DNA of 64,000 nt from Flavivirga spongiicola. GTDB lineage: Bacteria; Bacteroidota; Bacteroidia; Flavobacteriales; Flavobacteriaceae. The position numbers were made by a program, and so were the translations under genes. Below are positions 36,605-44,350 of the stretch, in pieces; positions within the stretch are counted from its first letter, which is position 1; every line of letters starts with the position of its first letter. The notes beneath the pieces are model-generated. The model saw only the letters and a program-made list of their open reading frames with translations. It made no database searches and was not told the DNA's origin. Where the stretch lies: the NCBI RefSeq assembly GCF_030540825.1, contig NZ_JAUOEO010000001.1, positions 35,001-99,000 of the forward strand, written 5' to 3'.

Positions 36605-37627
36605 CTATAAATCTTTCAATATCTCTTGCTTTTTATTTTTGTACTCTTCTTCTGAAATCAACTCTATTTCAAACATTTCTTTGAGTTTCTTTAGCTTTTC
36701 CAAAGGATCATTAGTATTCTGCTGAGCTTGGTTTTGTGATTGGTTAGGGGTGTTTACATTTTGTCCCATTCCCATCATACTGCCCACTTGCATTCCTGCA
36801 CCCAAACCTGCTCCTATTCCGGCTATTCCTCCTTCATTTTTGGCAGCATCTCGTAATGCCTTTAGTTGTTCTATTTTTGTGTAATCTAGCCCAGCCAATT
36901 TTGCTGCTTGTACTTCTGCATTAACATCTGCTATTCTTCCAATTCGTTTTTCAGTATCGTCATCAAATGAAGTACCTTCTATTCTAAAATCAAGCAATTG
37001 AAACCCTAGTTCTTTAAAAATGGCTTCGGTATTTTTTTTAGAATAATTAGCTATTTCATTTACATTACTATCAATTTCTGCATAAGAGAATTTAGCATTG
37101 GCTAAATAATTAGTAATGGGTTGTACAATTCTAGAAACAAATATTTCTTGGATTTCTTCTACAGTAAATAATTCTAGCCCTCCAACTACCTGGGTAAAGA
37201 AATTCTTGGGTTCGGTAATTTTAATAGAATAATTTCCAAAAGTTCTTAACCTAACAGGAAAAGTATAAACAGGATCATCATATTTTATTGGTGAACGAGT
37301 GCCCCAACGAATATTTAACATATCTGTTTTTTTGTAAAACCACAATCCTGTTTTGTGCTCACTTTCTGCATCACCAAAAAAAGTGATAAACTTTTTAATG
37401 GTGGTTAAAAAAGGAATGTTATCTGTTTTTAAATCGTATAACCCTTCTTCTTCAAAAATGGCTTCTATCTTACCTTCGTAAGTAAATAGACAACCTTGTC
37501 CAGGCCCTATTATAAGTTTTGATGCATTTTTTATTTCATCTCCGTTATCCGTAAACTTAATAAAAAGTTGGTCTTGCTGAGGATTTTCCCATTGAATGAC
37601 TGACCTTAATTGATTTTTTATGTTCAT
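36605..37627 (-). CDS. SPFH (virion-core-like) protein with C-terminal SHOCT
   Basis: 340 residues. An SPFH/band-7-type domain of the YdjI/virion-core-like branch fills about 1-245 (VIQWENPQQDQLFIKF, IRWGTRSPIKYDDPVYTFPVR, FGNYSIKITEPKNFFTQVVG, FKELGFQLLDFRIEGTSFDD). A Gly/Met/Gln/Asn-rich linker (about 265-308) leads to a SHOCT-like motif (LEKLKKLKEMFEIELISEEE YKNK). Relatives in B. subtilis (ydjFGHI) act in membrane stress with a zinc-ribbon partner. Last gene of a four-gene operon, 24 bases after its neighbour. Confidence 0.85.
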   Translation of the reverse strand: MNIKNQLRSVIQWENPQQDQLFIKFTDNGDEIKNASKLIIGPGQGCLFTYEGKIEAIFEEEGLYDLKTDNIPFLTTIKKFITFFGDAESEHKTGLWFYKKTDMLNIRWGTRSPIKYDDPVYTFPVRLRTFGNYSIKITEPKNFFTQVVGGLELFTVEEIQEIFVSRIVQPITNYLANAKFSYAEIDSNVNEIANYSKKNTEAIFKELGFQLLDFRIEGTSFDDDTEKRIGRIADVNAEVQAAKLAGLDYTKIEQLKALRDAAKNEGGIAGIGAGLGAGMQVGSMMGMGQNVNTPNQSQNQAQQNTNDPLEKLKKLKEMFEIELISEEEYKNKKQEILKDL

Positions 37628-37651
37628 TTTACTTCTTATTTAATGTCTATA

Positions 37652-38506
37652 TCATTTTATTTGTTCCAGTCTATGAACCCTTTTACGGTTATAAAATGCT
37701 TCTTTATCTGGAACAAGTTCTACAATAAAATCGTAGTACTTGTTAATGTATTCTACCTTATTTTTATTTAAATCGTTCTGAATTTGATCCATCTTTGTTT
37801 TTTCATCAGTAACCCAACGATCAAGTTTAAGCAATTCATGCTCTAAATTTGCCTCTTTTATAGTAAGATCGATTACGTGCTCATTGGCTAAATGGATAAC
37901 ACAGTTATGTTCAATAGCTAAAATTCTATCATCTGGTTCATAAGAATTTACTGTTCCACATGAACGACACTTTACGTTTTTTGCCATAAAAGAATAAATG
38001 GTAATGTCCATTATATCGCCACATTGTTTACAGTTATGAATTTTATTTAAATCAATATGAGCCATAACATTCTCTTGAATTTTGCGAGCTGCATTAGCAA
38101 AAGCTCTATTGGATTCGAATTTATATTTTGTAAGCATTTTATGATTTAGGTCATGGTATTTATTATACTGTTCCATTCGCTCTTTATCAGTAGCATCATC
38201 CTCATATTCATCATAATTTTCATTTTCATCATAATTTTCATCCTCATCTTCATATTTAGCATAATCTATAGCTTCAAATGATTGCTCCATTTTGTTTGCC
38301 CAAGTGTCATCTGTTTTGCGCATAAGTGACAAAAGTTGACTTTGCACCCCATTCCATGCATTAATAATACTAACAGAATCATATGTAATCTGATCTATTA
38401 ACATTTGAGTTCCTTCTTTTGATTGGTCAATAATCAAGTCGAATCGCTCTTCAATTTTACTGAGAAAAGTATCCCATTTTTTTACTAATTCTTCCTTAGA
38501 TTCCAT
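37652..38506 (-). CDS. Zinc-ribbon protein with acidic Tyr repeats
   Basis: 284 residues, no signal peptide. An N-terminal helical part (1-80), an acidic Asp/Glu/Asn/Tyr repeat (about 85-104, YEDEDENYDENENYDEYED), a helical segment, then a four-Cys zinc ribbon (Cys159, Cys162, Cys180, Cys183) and a C-terminal coiled coil (about 215-284). No known family. Operon with the SPFH gene suggests a cytoplasmic partner, comparable to zinc-ribbon partners of YdjI-type proteins (inference). Confidence 0.72.
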   Translation of the reverse strand: MESKEELVKKWDTFLSKIEERFDLIIDQSKEGTQMLIDQITYDSVSIINAWNGVQSQLLSLMRKTDDTWANKMEQSFEAIDYAKYEDEDENYDENENYDEYEDDATDKERMEQYNKYHDLNHKMLTKYKFESNRAFANAARKIQENVMAHIDLNKIHNCKQCGDIMDITIYSFMAKNVKCRSCGTVNSYEPDDRILAIEHNCVIHLANEHVIDLTIKEANLEHELLKLDRWVTDEKTKMDQIQNDLNKNKVEYINKYYDFIVELVPDKEAFYNRKRVHRLEQIK

Positions 38507-38512
38507 AATTGT

Positions 38513-39124
38513 TTAAAATAAAGGTGTTCCGCAATAAAAACAATCTCCATATTGCTCTTCTTCCGATCTTGCAGCCCCACAAGTTTTACATTTGACGCTA
38601 TATGATTTATCTCCTGAATCTCCTGCAGAATATTTATTCAAACTACCTGCTGCATTGGCAAACACATCTGCCATTGAAACTTTCGGTTTGATGTCTCCCA
38701 AATATCGTTGAAGCTCAATGGTAACAAGGTCACTTAATGTAAACCTATTAAAGGAGTCTAATAATTTACTTGCTTCTGAAGATTCAGTTGGTCGGTTTTG
38801 CAAACTTTCAAGTTCAGATTGGGTGTTTTTTTGTAATTGCTGGAGTACTTTTCGATATTCTGCAGGAAAAGCTACTGCTAGATTGAATTGTTTAGATTGC
38901 CGAGCATTTTGTTTATCTTTTTCGGAGCTAGGTTCAATGCCTTCTTGCTCCAAGAGTATACGCCATTTTGTATGGCTCGATCTGGCCGTATCATTGATTT
39001 CTTTCAATTTAGCATTGAATTGATCAATGAATTCTTTCAATAAAGCTTTCGACAATTTCGGTTCAGGGAGATCTTCCGGTCCCTGAACCGAATTATCAGT
39101 TGGAGTAGTTTTTTTTATACTCAT
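38513..39124 (-). CDS. Helical protein with C-terminal zinc ribbon
   Basis: 203 residues. Mostly helical, Gln/Lys-rich (KALLKEFIDQFNAKLKEIND), ending in a zinc ribbon: Cys179-x2-Cys182 and Cys195-x2-Cys198, four residues before the C-terminus. The spacing to the next gene is only 6 bases. Function unknown; it may form a complex with the other zinc-ribbon protein. Confidence 0.7.
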   Translation of the reverse strand: MSIKKTTPTDNSVQGPEDLPEPKLSKALLKEFIDQFNAKLKEINDTARSSHTKWRILLEQEGIEPSSEKDKQNARQSKQFNLAVAFPAEYRKVLQQLQKNTQSELESLQNRPTESSEASKLLDSFNRFTLSDLVTIELQRYLGDIKPKVSMADVFANAAGSLNKYSAGDSGDKSYSVKCKTCGAARSEEEQYGDCFYCGTPLF

Positions 39125-39148
39125 TTTACTATGATAAAAAATAATTGA

Positions 39149-40168
39149 TTAAAAATCGATGTCCGAATTACTATCTCCAGCCATATATTTCGCCTCGTAC
39201 TTAGCAGTATACTCTTTTTCTAATGGAATATACTTGACTGTATCAGACATATATTCAGACATCCAAAAAGTCGATGAGTTAGACCAATCCACAGCAGTCA
39301 TATCAAACATAGCTAATACATCTTGTGCATCTTTTCCTTGTTGACAAAGTAAATCCAGCGCAATTCGAACTTCTATATATTTCTCAAATGGAAAAGATTC
39401 AGCATTGATATTACTGGATTCTCCTAAGTTTCCAGTGGCAGAACTTGTAAATGCATCCGCATAGATTGTCGCAATTGTACCACTTTCATCATTGCTCATT
39501 CTTGTCATCCATTCTTCGCTGACTTTATCCCATCCTGCTTTGTCCTTTTTTGTAATACGCAGGGCTTCGTCAACAGTTCCATTATTTGCTACACTTGCGA
39601 ATGCTTTTGCCCAATCTTCTAACGATACACCATCTACTGGTTGTAAATCTTCACGATTGGAGTCAATTTGCTCTTGTAACTGTGCTTCATGTACTTCCTT
39701 CGCTCGATCAAGTGTTGCTTGTGTAAAAGAATGTTCATTGAAAGAAGTGTACGCAGCTGCTAAAAAATCATTATAATGCTCTTCATTCTTAAATCCAAAT
39801 TCCGCATAAAAGTTATCTAGTCCATCATGAAAATCATCTTCATCCATGTCTTCTTCCATAACAGCATACTTTTCACTTACAGCTAAAAGTTTATCAGCGA
39901 TTTCTATCTCAGAAAGATTCTCCCAACCTTGTGGATAAGGAATATCTTTACCTAATTCTTGTTCTTCATCTTCATCTTGCTCTTCATCCTCATCATATTC
40001 TTCATCCTCATCATACTCTTGATCGTATTCTGTTTCATTTTCCGATTCGCTAGCATACTCATCCTTTTCAATTACTTTTTCATCTTTTTTTTCTTCGTTT
40101 TCCGCTAATTCTTTTGCTTTGTTAGCGATTTCTTTTGCTTTGTTTTTTAGGTTGTTAAATAATCCCAT
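39149..40168 (-). CDS. Acidic repeat protein (DUF6620-like)
   Basis: 339 residues. An amphipathic N-terminal helix (LFNNLKNKAKEIANKAKELA) precedes a Glu/Asp/Tyr low-complexity stretch (about 45-73) and a region with two related helical units (about 180-235, GVSLEDWAKAFASVANNGTV ... WMTRMSND; and 258-315, FPFEKYIEVRIALDLLCQQG ... WMSEYMSD). It resembles proteins labelled DUF6620, function unknown. First gene of the operon leading to the SPFH gene. Confidence 0.7.
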   Translation of the reverse strand: MGLFNNLKNKAKEIANKAKELAENEEKKDEKVIEKDEYASESENETEYDQEYDEDEEYDEDEEQDEDEEQELGKDIPYPQGWENLSEIEIADKLLAVSEKYAVMEEDMDEDDFHDGLDNFYAEFGFKNEEHYNDFLAAAYTSFNEHSFTQATLDRAKEVHEAQLQEQIDSNREDLQPVDGVSLEDWAKAFASVANNGTVDEALRITKKDKAGWDKVSEEWMTRMSNDESGTIATIYADAFTSSATGNLGESSNINAESFPFEKYIEVRIALDLLCQQGKDAQDVLAMFDMTAVDWSNSSTFWMSEYMSDTVKYIPLEKEYTAKYEAKYMAGDSNSDIDF

Positions 40169-40229
40169 CTTTTTTAGTTTTAATTAATTTTTTTTATAAA
40201 TAGTTATATATAATGTGATTTAAATTATT

Positions 40230-40403
40230 TTAATGACATCTGAAATCTTTCATACTAATTCCTGAAAAGGTTTGATCGAAAGCTATAATCATAAAATAGT
40301 TTTTACCCTCTTTTTGTTCTTTTCTGTAATTACCACATGAGTACACAAACAGTATCAAAATACAGAACAGAACTATTTTTATAACGTAGCTTAAGTTATT
40401 CAT
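40230..40403 (-). CDS. Small lipoprotein
   Basis: 57 residues from an ATG at 40403: MNNLSYVIKIVLFCILILF then VYSC, a convincing lipobox, followed by GNYRKEQKEGKNYFMIIAFD. No similarity recognised. It sits 61 bases upstream of the acidic protein gene on the same strand and may belong to the same transcript. Confidence 0.5.
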   Translation of the reverse strand: MNNLSYVIKIVLFCILILFVYSCGNYRKEQKEGKNYFMIIAFDQTFSGISMKDFRCH

Positions 40404-40626
40404 GTTTTTTTATTTATCCTCCTTATCCATTCTCAAGAGTGATCAAAAAATAGTAGTCAATTGTTAGGTGTATTGTTTACCGTTTCAACTTTTGGACTTG
40501 CTCTGCTTTTTTAGTAGAATAGTCATCACAACTATTTGATAAAAACCCAATGATTAAAATACTTTATATACATTTTATTATCATTTAATAAGTTCAATTA
40601 TTCTGTATATGAAATGAAATAAAAAA

Positions 40627-40671
40627 AGCTTCTCTACCACACATTTAATTATTGTATAGTAGAGAAGCTCA
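40627..40671 (-). terminator. Terminator after the two paralogous genes
   Basis: AGCTTCTCTAC and GTAGAGAAGCT form an 11-bp stem; on the minus strand it is followed by a T run. It ends transcription from 41800-40682. Confidence 0.88.
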
Positions 40672-40681
40672 AAAACTTAAA

Positions 40682-41092
40682 CTATAAGCTATTCTCTAAT
40701 AGTTCTTGCAATGATTCTGCTCTATTCGAAACCAAATCGATATTGGTAGTTGGTGCAGCATCTAAGGTTAATACGCCACCGCTAAAAGAACTCCATGCTC
40801 TTGTATTTCCTTCATTGTCCTTATGTTCAATAACAATTTTATTAAGACTTTCTGCAATGGCTTCTTTTCCCATATCGTCAGCACAAATATTCTCTAATGC
40901 TTTAATTAATGGAAAAAAGTAAACCTTAGGAAAGGCTTCTTCATACAAATGGCTCATTCCATCTTTTGCAAGAGAATTCCAATTTACCTCTATTTCAATT
41001 TGTTTTCCTAACGTTTCAAGTATTTTACTTTCTAATTCTTTGTAAGTTCCTTCCTGAAACGCTTTTACTACTCTTTTTTCGGCTAATCCCAT
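40682..41092 (-). CDS. Hypothetical protein, shared C-terminal domain
   Basis: 136 residues, no signal peptide. The C-terminal part (FPLIKALENICADDMGKEAIAESLNKIVIE ... AESLQELLENSL) aligns by eye with the C-terminus of the gene 33 bases upstream (FIEILSNSLNDIAKDSLGNEALLKLSEIHI ... FEQELKKLIEEKL). The two are probably paralogous and co-transcribed. Family unknown. Confidence 0.65.
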   Translation of the reverse strand: MGLAEKRVVKAFQEGTYKELESKILETLGKQIEIEVNWNSLAKDGMSHLYEEAFPKVYFFPLIKALENICADDMGKEAIAESLNKIVIEHKDNEGNTRAWSSFSGGVLTLDAAPTTNIDLVSNRAESLQELLENSL

Positions 41093-41125
41093 AATGTTTG
41101 TTAATAATAAATATTTAATTTGTGT

Positions 41126-41800
41126 TTATAATTTTTCTTCTATTAATTTTTTAAGCTCCTGCTCAAACTGAGCAGGAAAGTTCTTGCCAAAATTGATATG
41201 TATCAATAATTGATCATTGCCTTTTGCAACAAAGGTTTCCTTGTTAGTTTCTTTTATATGAATTTCGCTGAGTTTCAATAGAGCTTCATTTCCTAAACTA
41301 TCTTTTGCTATATCATTTAATGAATTGCTTAAAATTTCAATAAAACAACTAAACTGAAACTTAGTCTTATCTGAATTTGATGTATCATTTATAATATCAC
41401 TTGTCAACTTAATAGCGTAAGTTCTATTAAGAGTATTTTCTATTTCATTGAATTTTCTTTTCAATTCTAAAACAGTCGGTACTTTATTAACTGGAACTTC
41501 TAAGTATTCTCCACCTGTTAACTTATCTAAAATCAATTCAGGATGTAAAATCTCTATTGAGATCAGATGGTTTGAAGTGACATAGGAGATGCTTTTTCTC
41601 TCTAGAATTAAGACTACAACATTGTTTTCATGATCAATATTTATTGGAACTCCTTCAACAACATTAGTATTTGTTAGAGCCATTCTAACCGTTAATAGTT
41701 TTTTGTTATCGACTATTTTTTGATTATAAGTAATGACCCTCCATAATATATCTAAAGGCTTTTCTGCTTTAAGAAAAGGAATCATTTCGGTTAAAATCAT
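41126..41800 (-). CDS. Hypothetical protein, two domains
   Basis: 224 residues. About 100 N-terminal residues form a beta-rich unit (LTVRMALTNTNVVEGVPINI, NNVVVLILERKSISYV). The C-terminal 120 share a domain with the downstream 136-residue protein. No known family, no membrane segment. Ends just before a paralogue that is followed by a strong terminator. Confidence 0.65.
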   Translation of the reverse strand: MILTEMIPFLKAEKPLDILWRVITYNQKIVDNKKLLTVRMALTNTNVVEGVPINIDHENNVVVLILERKSISYVTSNHLISIEILHPELILDKLTGGEYLEVPVNKVPTVLELKRKFNEIENTLNRTYAIKLTSDIINDTSNSDKTKFQFSCFIEILSNSLNDIAKDSLGNEALLKLSEIHIKETNKETFVAKGNDQLLIHINFGKNFPAQFEQELKKLIEEKL

Positions 41801-42068
41801 TTTATTAAATTATATAGATTAGGGGGTACATAAATCCAAAGGTTATTTTTTAAAGTTAAAAACAAGAAAAGACTACTCTTAAAAAGGAATATATTTGATT
41901 TAAAAGACCATATTAGAGGGTTAAACTTTTCATTTATATTTAAATAGGTCGCGCAACCTTCTCGTTTTTCCGACAGTGTTTAAATAGAGTTTTAATATTT
42001 TTATGGTTTTGATTTGCATATCATATACATTGTTAAATCTATCTTTTCTTTTTCCAGAGGTATTAAAA
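41801..42068. other. Intergenic region upstream of the paralogue pair
   Basis: AT-rich, with no gene and no clear promoter box. It presumably holds the promoter for 41126-41800 and the 3' end of the LytTR transcript. Confidence 0.35.
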
Positions 42069-42842
42069 CTAATTCAAAAGGTTCTTTAAATAACTAGATT
42101 TTTCCTGGCTTAATACAATTACATCTTCAAACCTTGGATTAAGTTTAATTACCAATTGTCCTGGTTTATATTGTGCCAAATATTCTATTGCATTAATATT
42201 AACTATAACCTTCCTGTTAACTCTAACAAACTTGTTGGCATCTATACAGCTTTCAATACTAGATAGAGAGCCATTAATAGGATAATTATTCCCATTAAAT
42301 GATCTAATAAAAACAATATCATCTTTATAAAAGTATGCTATATCATCAATTTTTAATGGTGTGTATTTATTGCCTAATTTTACCAAAAAACGCTCTTTAA
42401 ACAATTTAGGTTTAGCCACCTGCTCTAAACTTTTAACTTTTTCTTTTACTTCATTTACTTCCTGTCTAAAAGACTTCTCTCTCCTTATCTTAAAAAACTT
42501 CATGATAGCTTGATAAAAATCTTTTTCTGTAATAGGTTTTAACAAATAATCTATTCCATTGTTTTTAAAAGCCTTTATAGCATATTCATCATAAGCTGTT
42601 GTGAAAATTATTGGACAATTAATGTCTACATAGTTAAAAATTTCAAAACATGAACCATCACTTAATTGAATATCCATAAAAATTAAATCTGGATTATCAT
42701 TTTCTGCAAACCATTTTAATGCATCAAGAATATTATCAATTTCTTTTTCAACAATAATTTCCTCAGAGCAATATTTATTTAATAAATTAACAATATGATT
42801 ACTTGAAACACTCTCGTCTTCAACAACAGTAACTTTGATCAT
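42069..42842 (-). CDS. LytTR family response regulator (orphan)
   Basis: 257 residues: receiver domain (1-120) with acidic pocket VVEDE, phospho-acceptor Asp57 (LIFMDIQLSDG) and Lys in LLKPI, then a coiled linker and a LytTR DNA-binding domain (about 150-255, KYTPLKIDDIAYFYKD, KFVRVNRKVIVNINAIEYL). No histidine kinase gene is adjacent on either side. Confidence 0.92.
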   Translation of the reverse strand: MIKVTVVEDESVSSNHIVNLLNKYCSEEIIVEKEIDNILDALKWFAENDNPDLIFMDIQLSDGSCFEIFNYVDINCPIIFTTAYDEYAIKAFKNNGIDYLLKPITEKDFYQAIMKFFKIRREKSFRQEVNEVKEKVKSLEQVAKPKLFKERFLVKLGNKYTPLKIDDIAYFYKDDIVFIRSFNGNNYPINGSLSSIESCIDANKFVRVNRKVIVNINAIEYLAQYKPGQLVIKLNPRFEDVIVLSQEKSSYLKNLLN

Positions 42843-42969
42843 AAACTCTGTATTAATTTATATTTTGATTCAAATGCCCCACGTTGTTCTAAATTTTGAG
42901 AAAAGCTTAAACTTGTTGAAATAGTACATAAAATGAAAATTATTACTTTCTGCTTGGTATTTTTTAGCT

Positions 42970-43206
42970 TTATCCTAACTTTTTGGAATGACTACGATAG
43001 TTAATAATGTTGTTATTAAACATCATTAGACGTAAAAAAACAACGAAGGCAAAAGCATGGATAAATTTTATTTCTGGTAGCTGAAACAAGTCTGTTAATA
43101 CTTTAACCCAAATCCATTTTAAAATTATACCAGTAATTATGGTAATGGTAAGATTTGTGAAGAATCCGCGTTTGTGCTCTTTTGTGAAGTACGATTTCGT
43201 TTCCAT
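42970..43206 (-). CDS. Small two-helix membrane protein
   Basis: 78 residues from METKSYFTKEHKRGFFTNLT, with two hydrophobic segments (ITIITGIILKWIWVKVL and IHAFAFVVFLRLMMF). An upstream start at 43248 is less likely. Function unknown; last intact gene before the right island boundary. Confidence 0.6.
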   Translation of the reverse strand: METKSYFTKEHKRGFFTNLTITIITGIILKWIWVKVLTDLFQLPEIKFIHAFAFVVFLRLMMFNNNIINYRSHSKKLG

Positions 43207-43439
43207 TATATTAAAATTAATTTTACATAAACAAAATAAGCGTATCAATGGAAGTTAACATACCCAAAAACATCCAATCTGTAACCAAAAACAGTCTCTC
43301 TCCACTTTTCTAAGCCTAAATATTTTAGTACGTGTTTTAAAAAGAAGAATAATTTAAAGTGTTAGGAAGTAGAACAATATACTTCTTAGAGTTTGGAATT
43401 AATTATATTTGCAATCAACGAAAGTTAATTTGACATATT

Positions 43440-43546
43440 ATAAATGAAGTAAGGTTCACAGCTCGTCAACATGGATTGTGAAATTCAACAAATAGCTTAC
43501 CGGTACTGGGTTTCAAGCATTAAGTTCTGACTCCTGCCCGGTCACT
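43440..43546 (+). pseudogene. Decayed tRNA-Lys copy
   Basis: Pieces of tRNA-Lys in order: a degenerate 5' part (GGTTCACAGCTCG), GGTACTGGGTTTCAAGC for the T arm, an insertion of about 14 bases, and an intact 3' end GCCCGGTCAC. Upstream at about 43403 lies TATATTTGCA, like the true tRNA promoter. The copy cannot fold. Confidence 0.6.
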
Positions 43547-43624
43547 GGAATCACTTCAAGATTATTCAAAAAGTCCCTAAACGTTATGTTTATGGACTTT
43601 TTCGTTTTAATTACTTTCAATTGA
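43536..43624 (+). repeat. Right direct repeat: tRNA 3' end, terminator and flank
   Basis: Matches 28956-29034 over GCCCGGTCACT and then AAAAAGTCC ... TTATGTTTATGGACTTTTT ... TTTTAATTACTTTCAATTGA. Together they bound the 14.6-kb island. Confidence 0.8.
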
Positions 43625-43647
43625 TGCCATTTATAAAAGATCAATCC

Positions 43648-43800
43648 CAAAAGCTGTATTTAGGCAAAATTTGCGTTAATATAAAGAGAACTAATTCTAC
43701 GTTTTTGATACCTCTAAACTGGCCCCTAAAGGCTTTAATCTTAGCATTGAAAGAGTTCAGCCGAAGCATTGGCACTTCTGTTTATAAAATAATGAAGTAT
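43648..43800 (-). pseudogene. Transposase C-terminal remnant
   Basis: On the minus strand, INRSANASAE, then after a one-base shift SFNAKIKAFRGQFRGIKNVE LVLFILTQIL and a stop. The block (N-x-x-A-ES-FNAKIK-x-FR-x-x-FRG-V) is characteristic of the C-terminus of ISL3-like DDE transposases in Bacteroidota. The N-terminal part was not found. Confidence 0.75.
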
Positions 43801-43859
43801 AGATCTATAATTTATTGTTTTGGTATTTGCAATAGAATAAATAAATCCAATTATGACTT

Positions 43860-44350
43860 ATAGATTTTCAATTTTGTTTTTTCTAAATTTAAAAATACTC
43901 TAATAAATATTTCATTTTTAAGGAATATGAATTAAATAAAGTCTAGCTGATGTTCATTAATAAACACATTTTAATCAAATTTTTATACTATTTGTCAAAT
44001 ACATGTGTTATTTTTAACAAATGGTAAAATAAATTAAGCTTATATTATAACTTAACTTTATAAAAATTGAAAATTTATAATATAATAAGAGCAATAACTG
44101 TCAAGTTCTAATAAATATGGGAATATTACCAATTCTAAAGAGGGTTACAGAATTATTCCAAAACTGGCTTCTTTTAGATATCTCCAATCGTCCATTTTTA
44201 GTAGATTCACATACTAAAATATTTGGAGCCCCTTGCCATGTAGTCGTTTTTGCTCTAAACTATGTATTAGTGCAATGGGGTGTTTTGAACATTCTTTATA
44301 GAGGTAAGTTATTTTTATGTGTTTAGTTTTTAATCCTATTATTATATGTC
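43860..44350. other. Gene-free region before the LacI gene
   Basis: AT-rich. A 69-codon open frame at 44117-44326 has no recognisable similarity and is not called. No transposase sequence continues here. The region should contain the lacI-type gene promoter, but no clear box was found. Confidence 0.35.

Noticed and set aside
42069..42842. Two-component system around the LytTR regulator
   Set aside because: No histidine kinase fragment was found on either side, so it is called an orphan.
43621..43863. 80-codon plus-strand frame
   Set aside because: It is antisense to the transposase remnant, which explains the sequence better.
44117..44326. 69-codon plus-strand frame before the LacI gene
   Set aside because: No similarity, no promoter or clear start context, and atypical composition.
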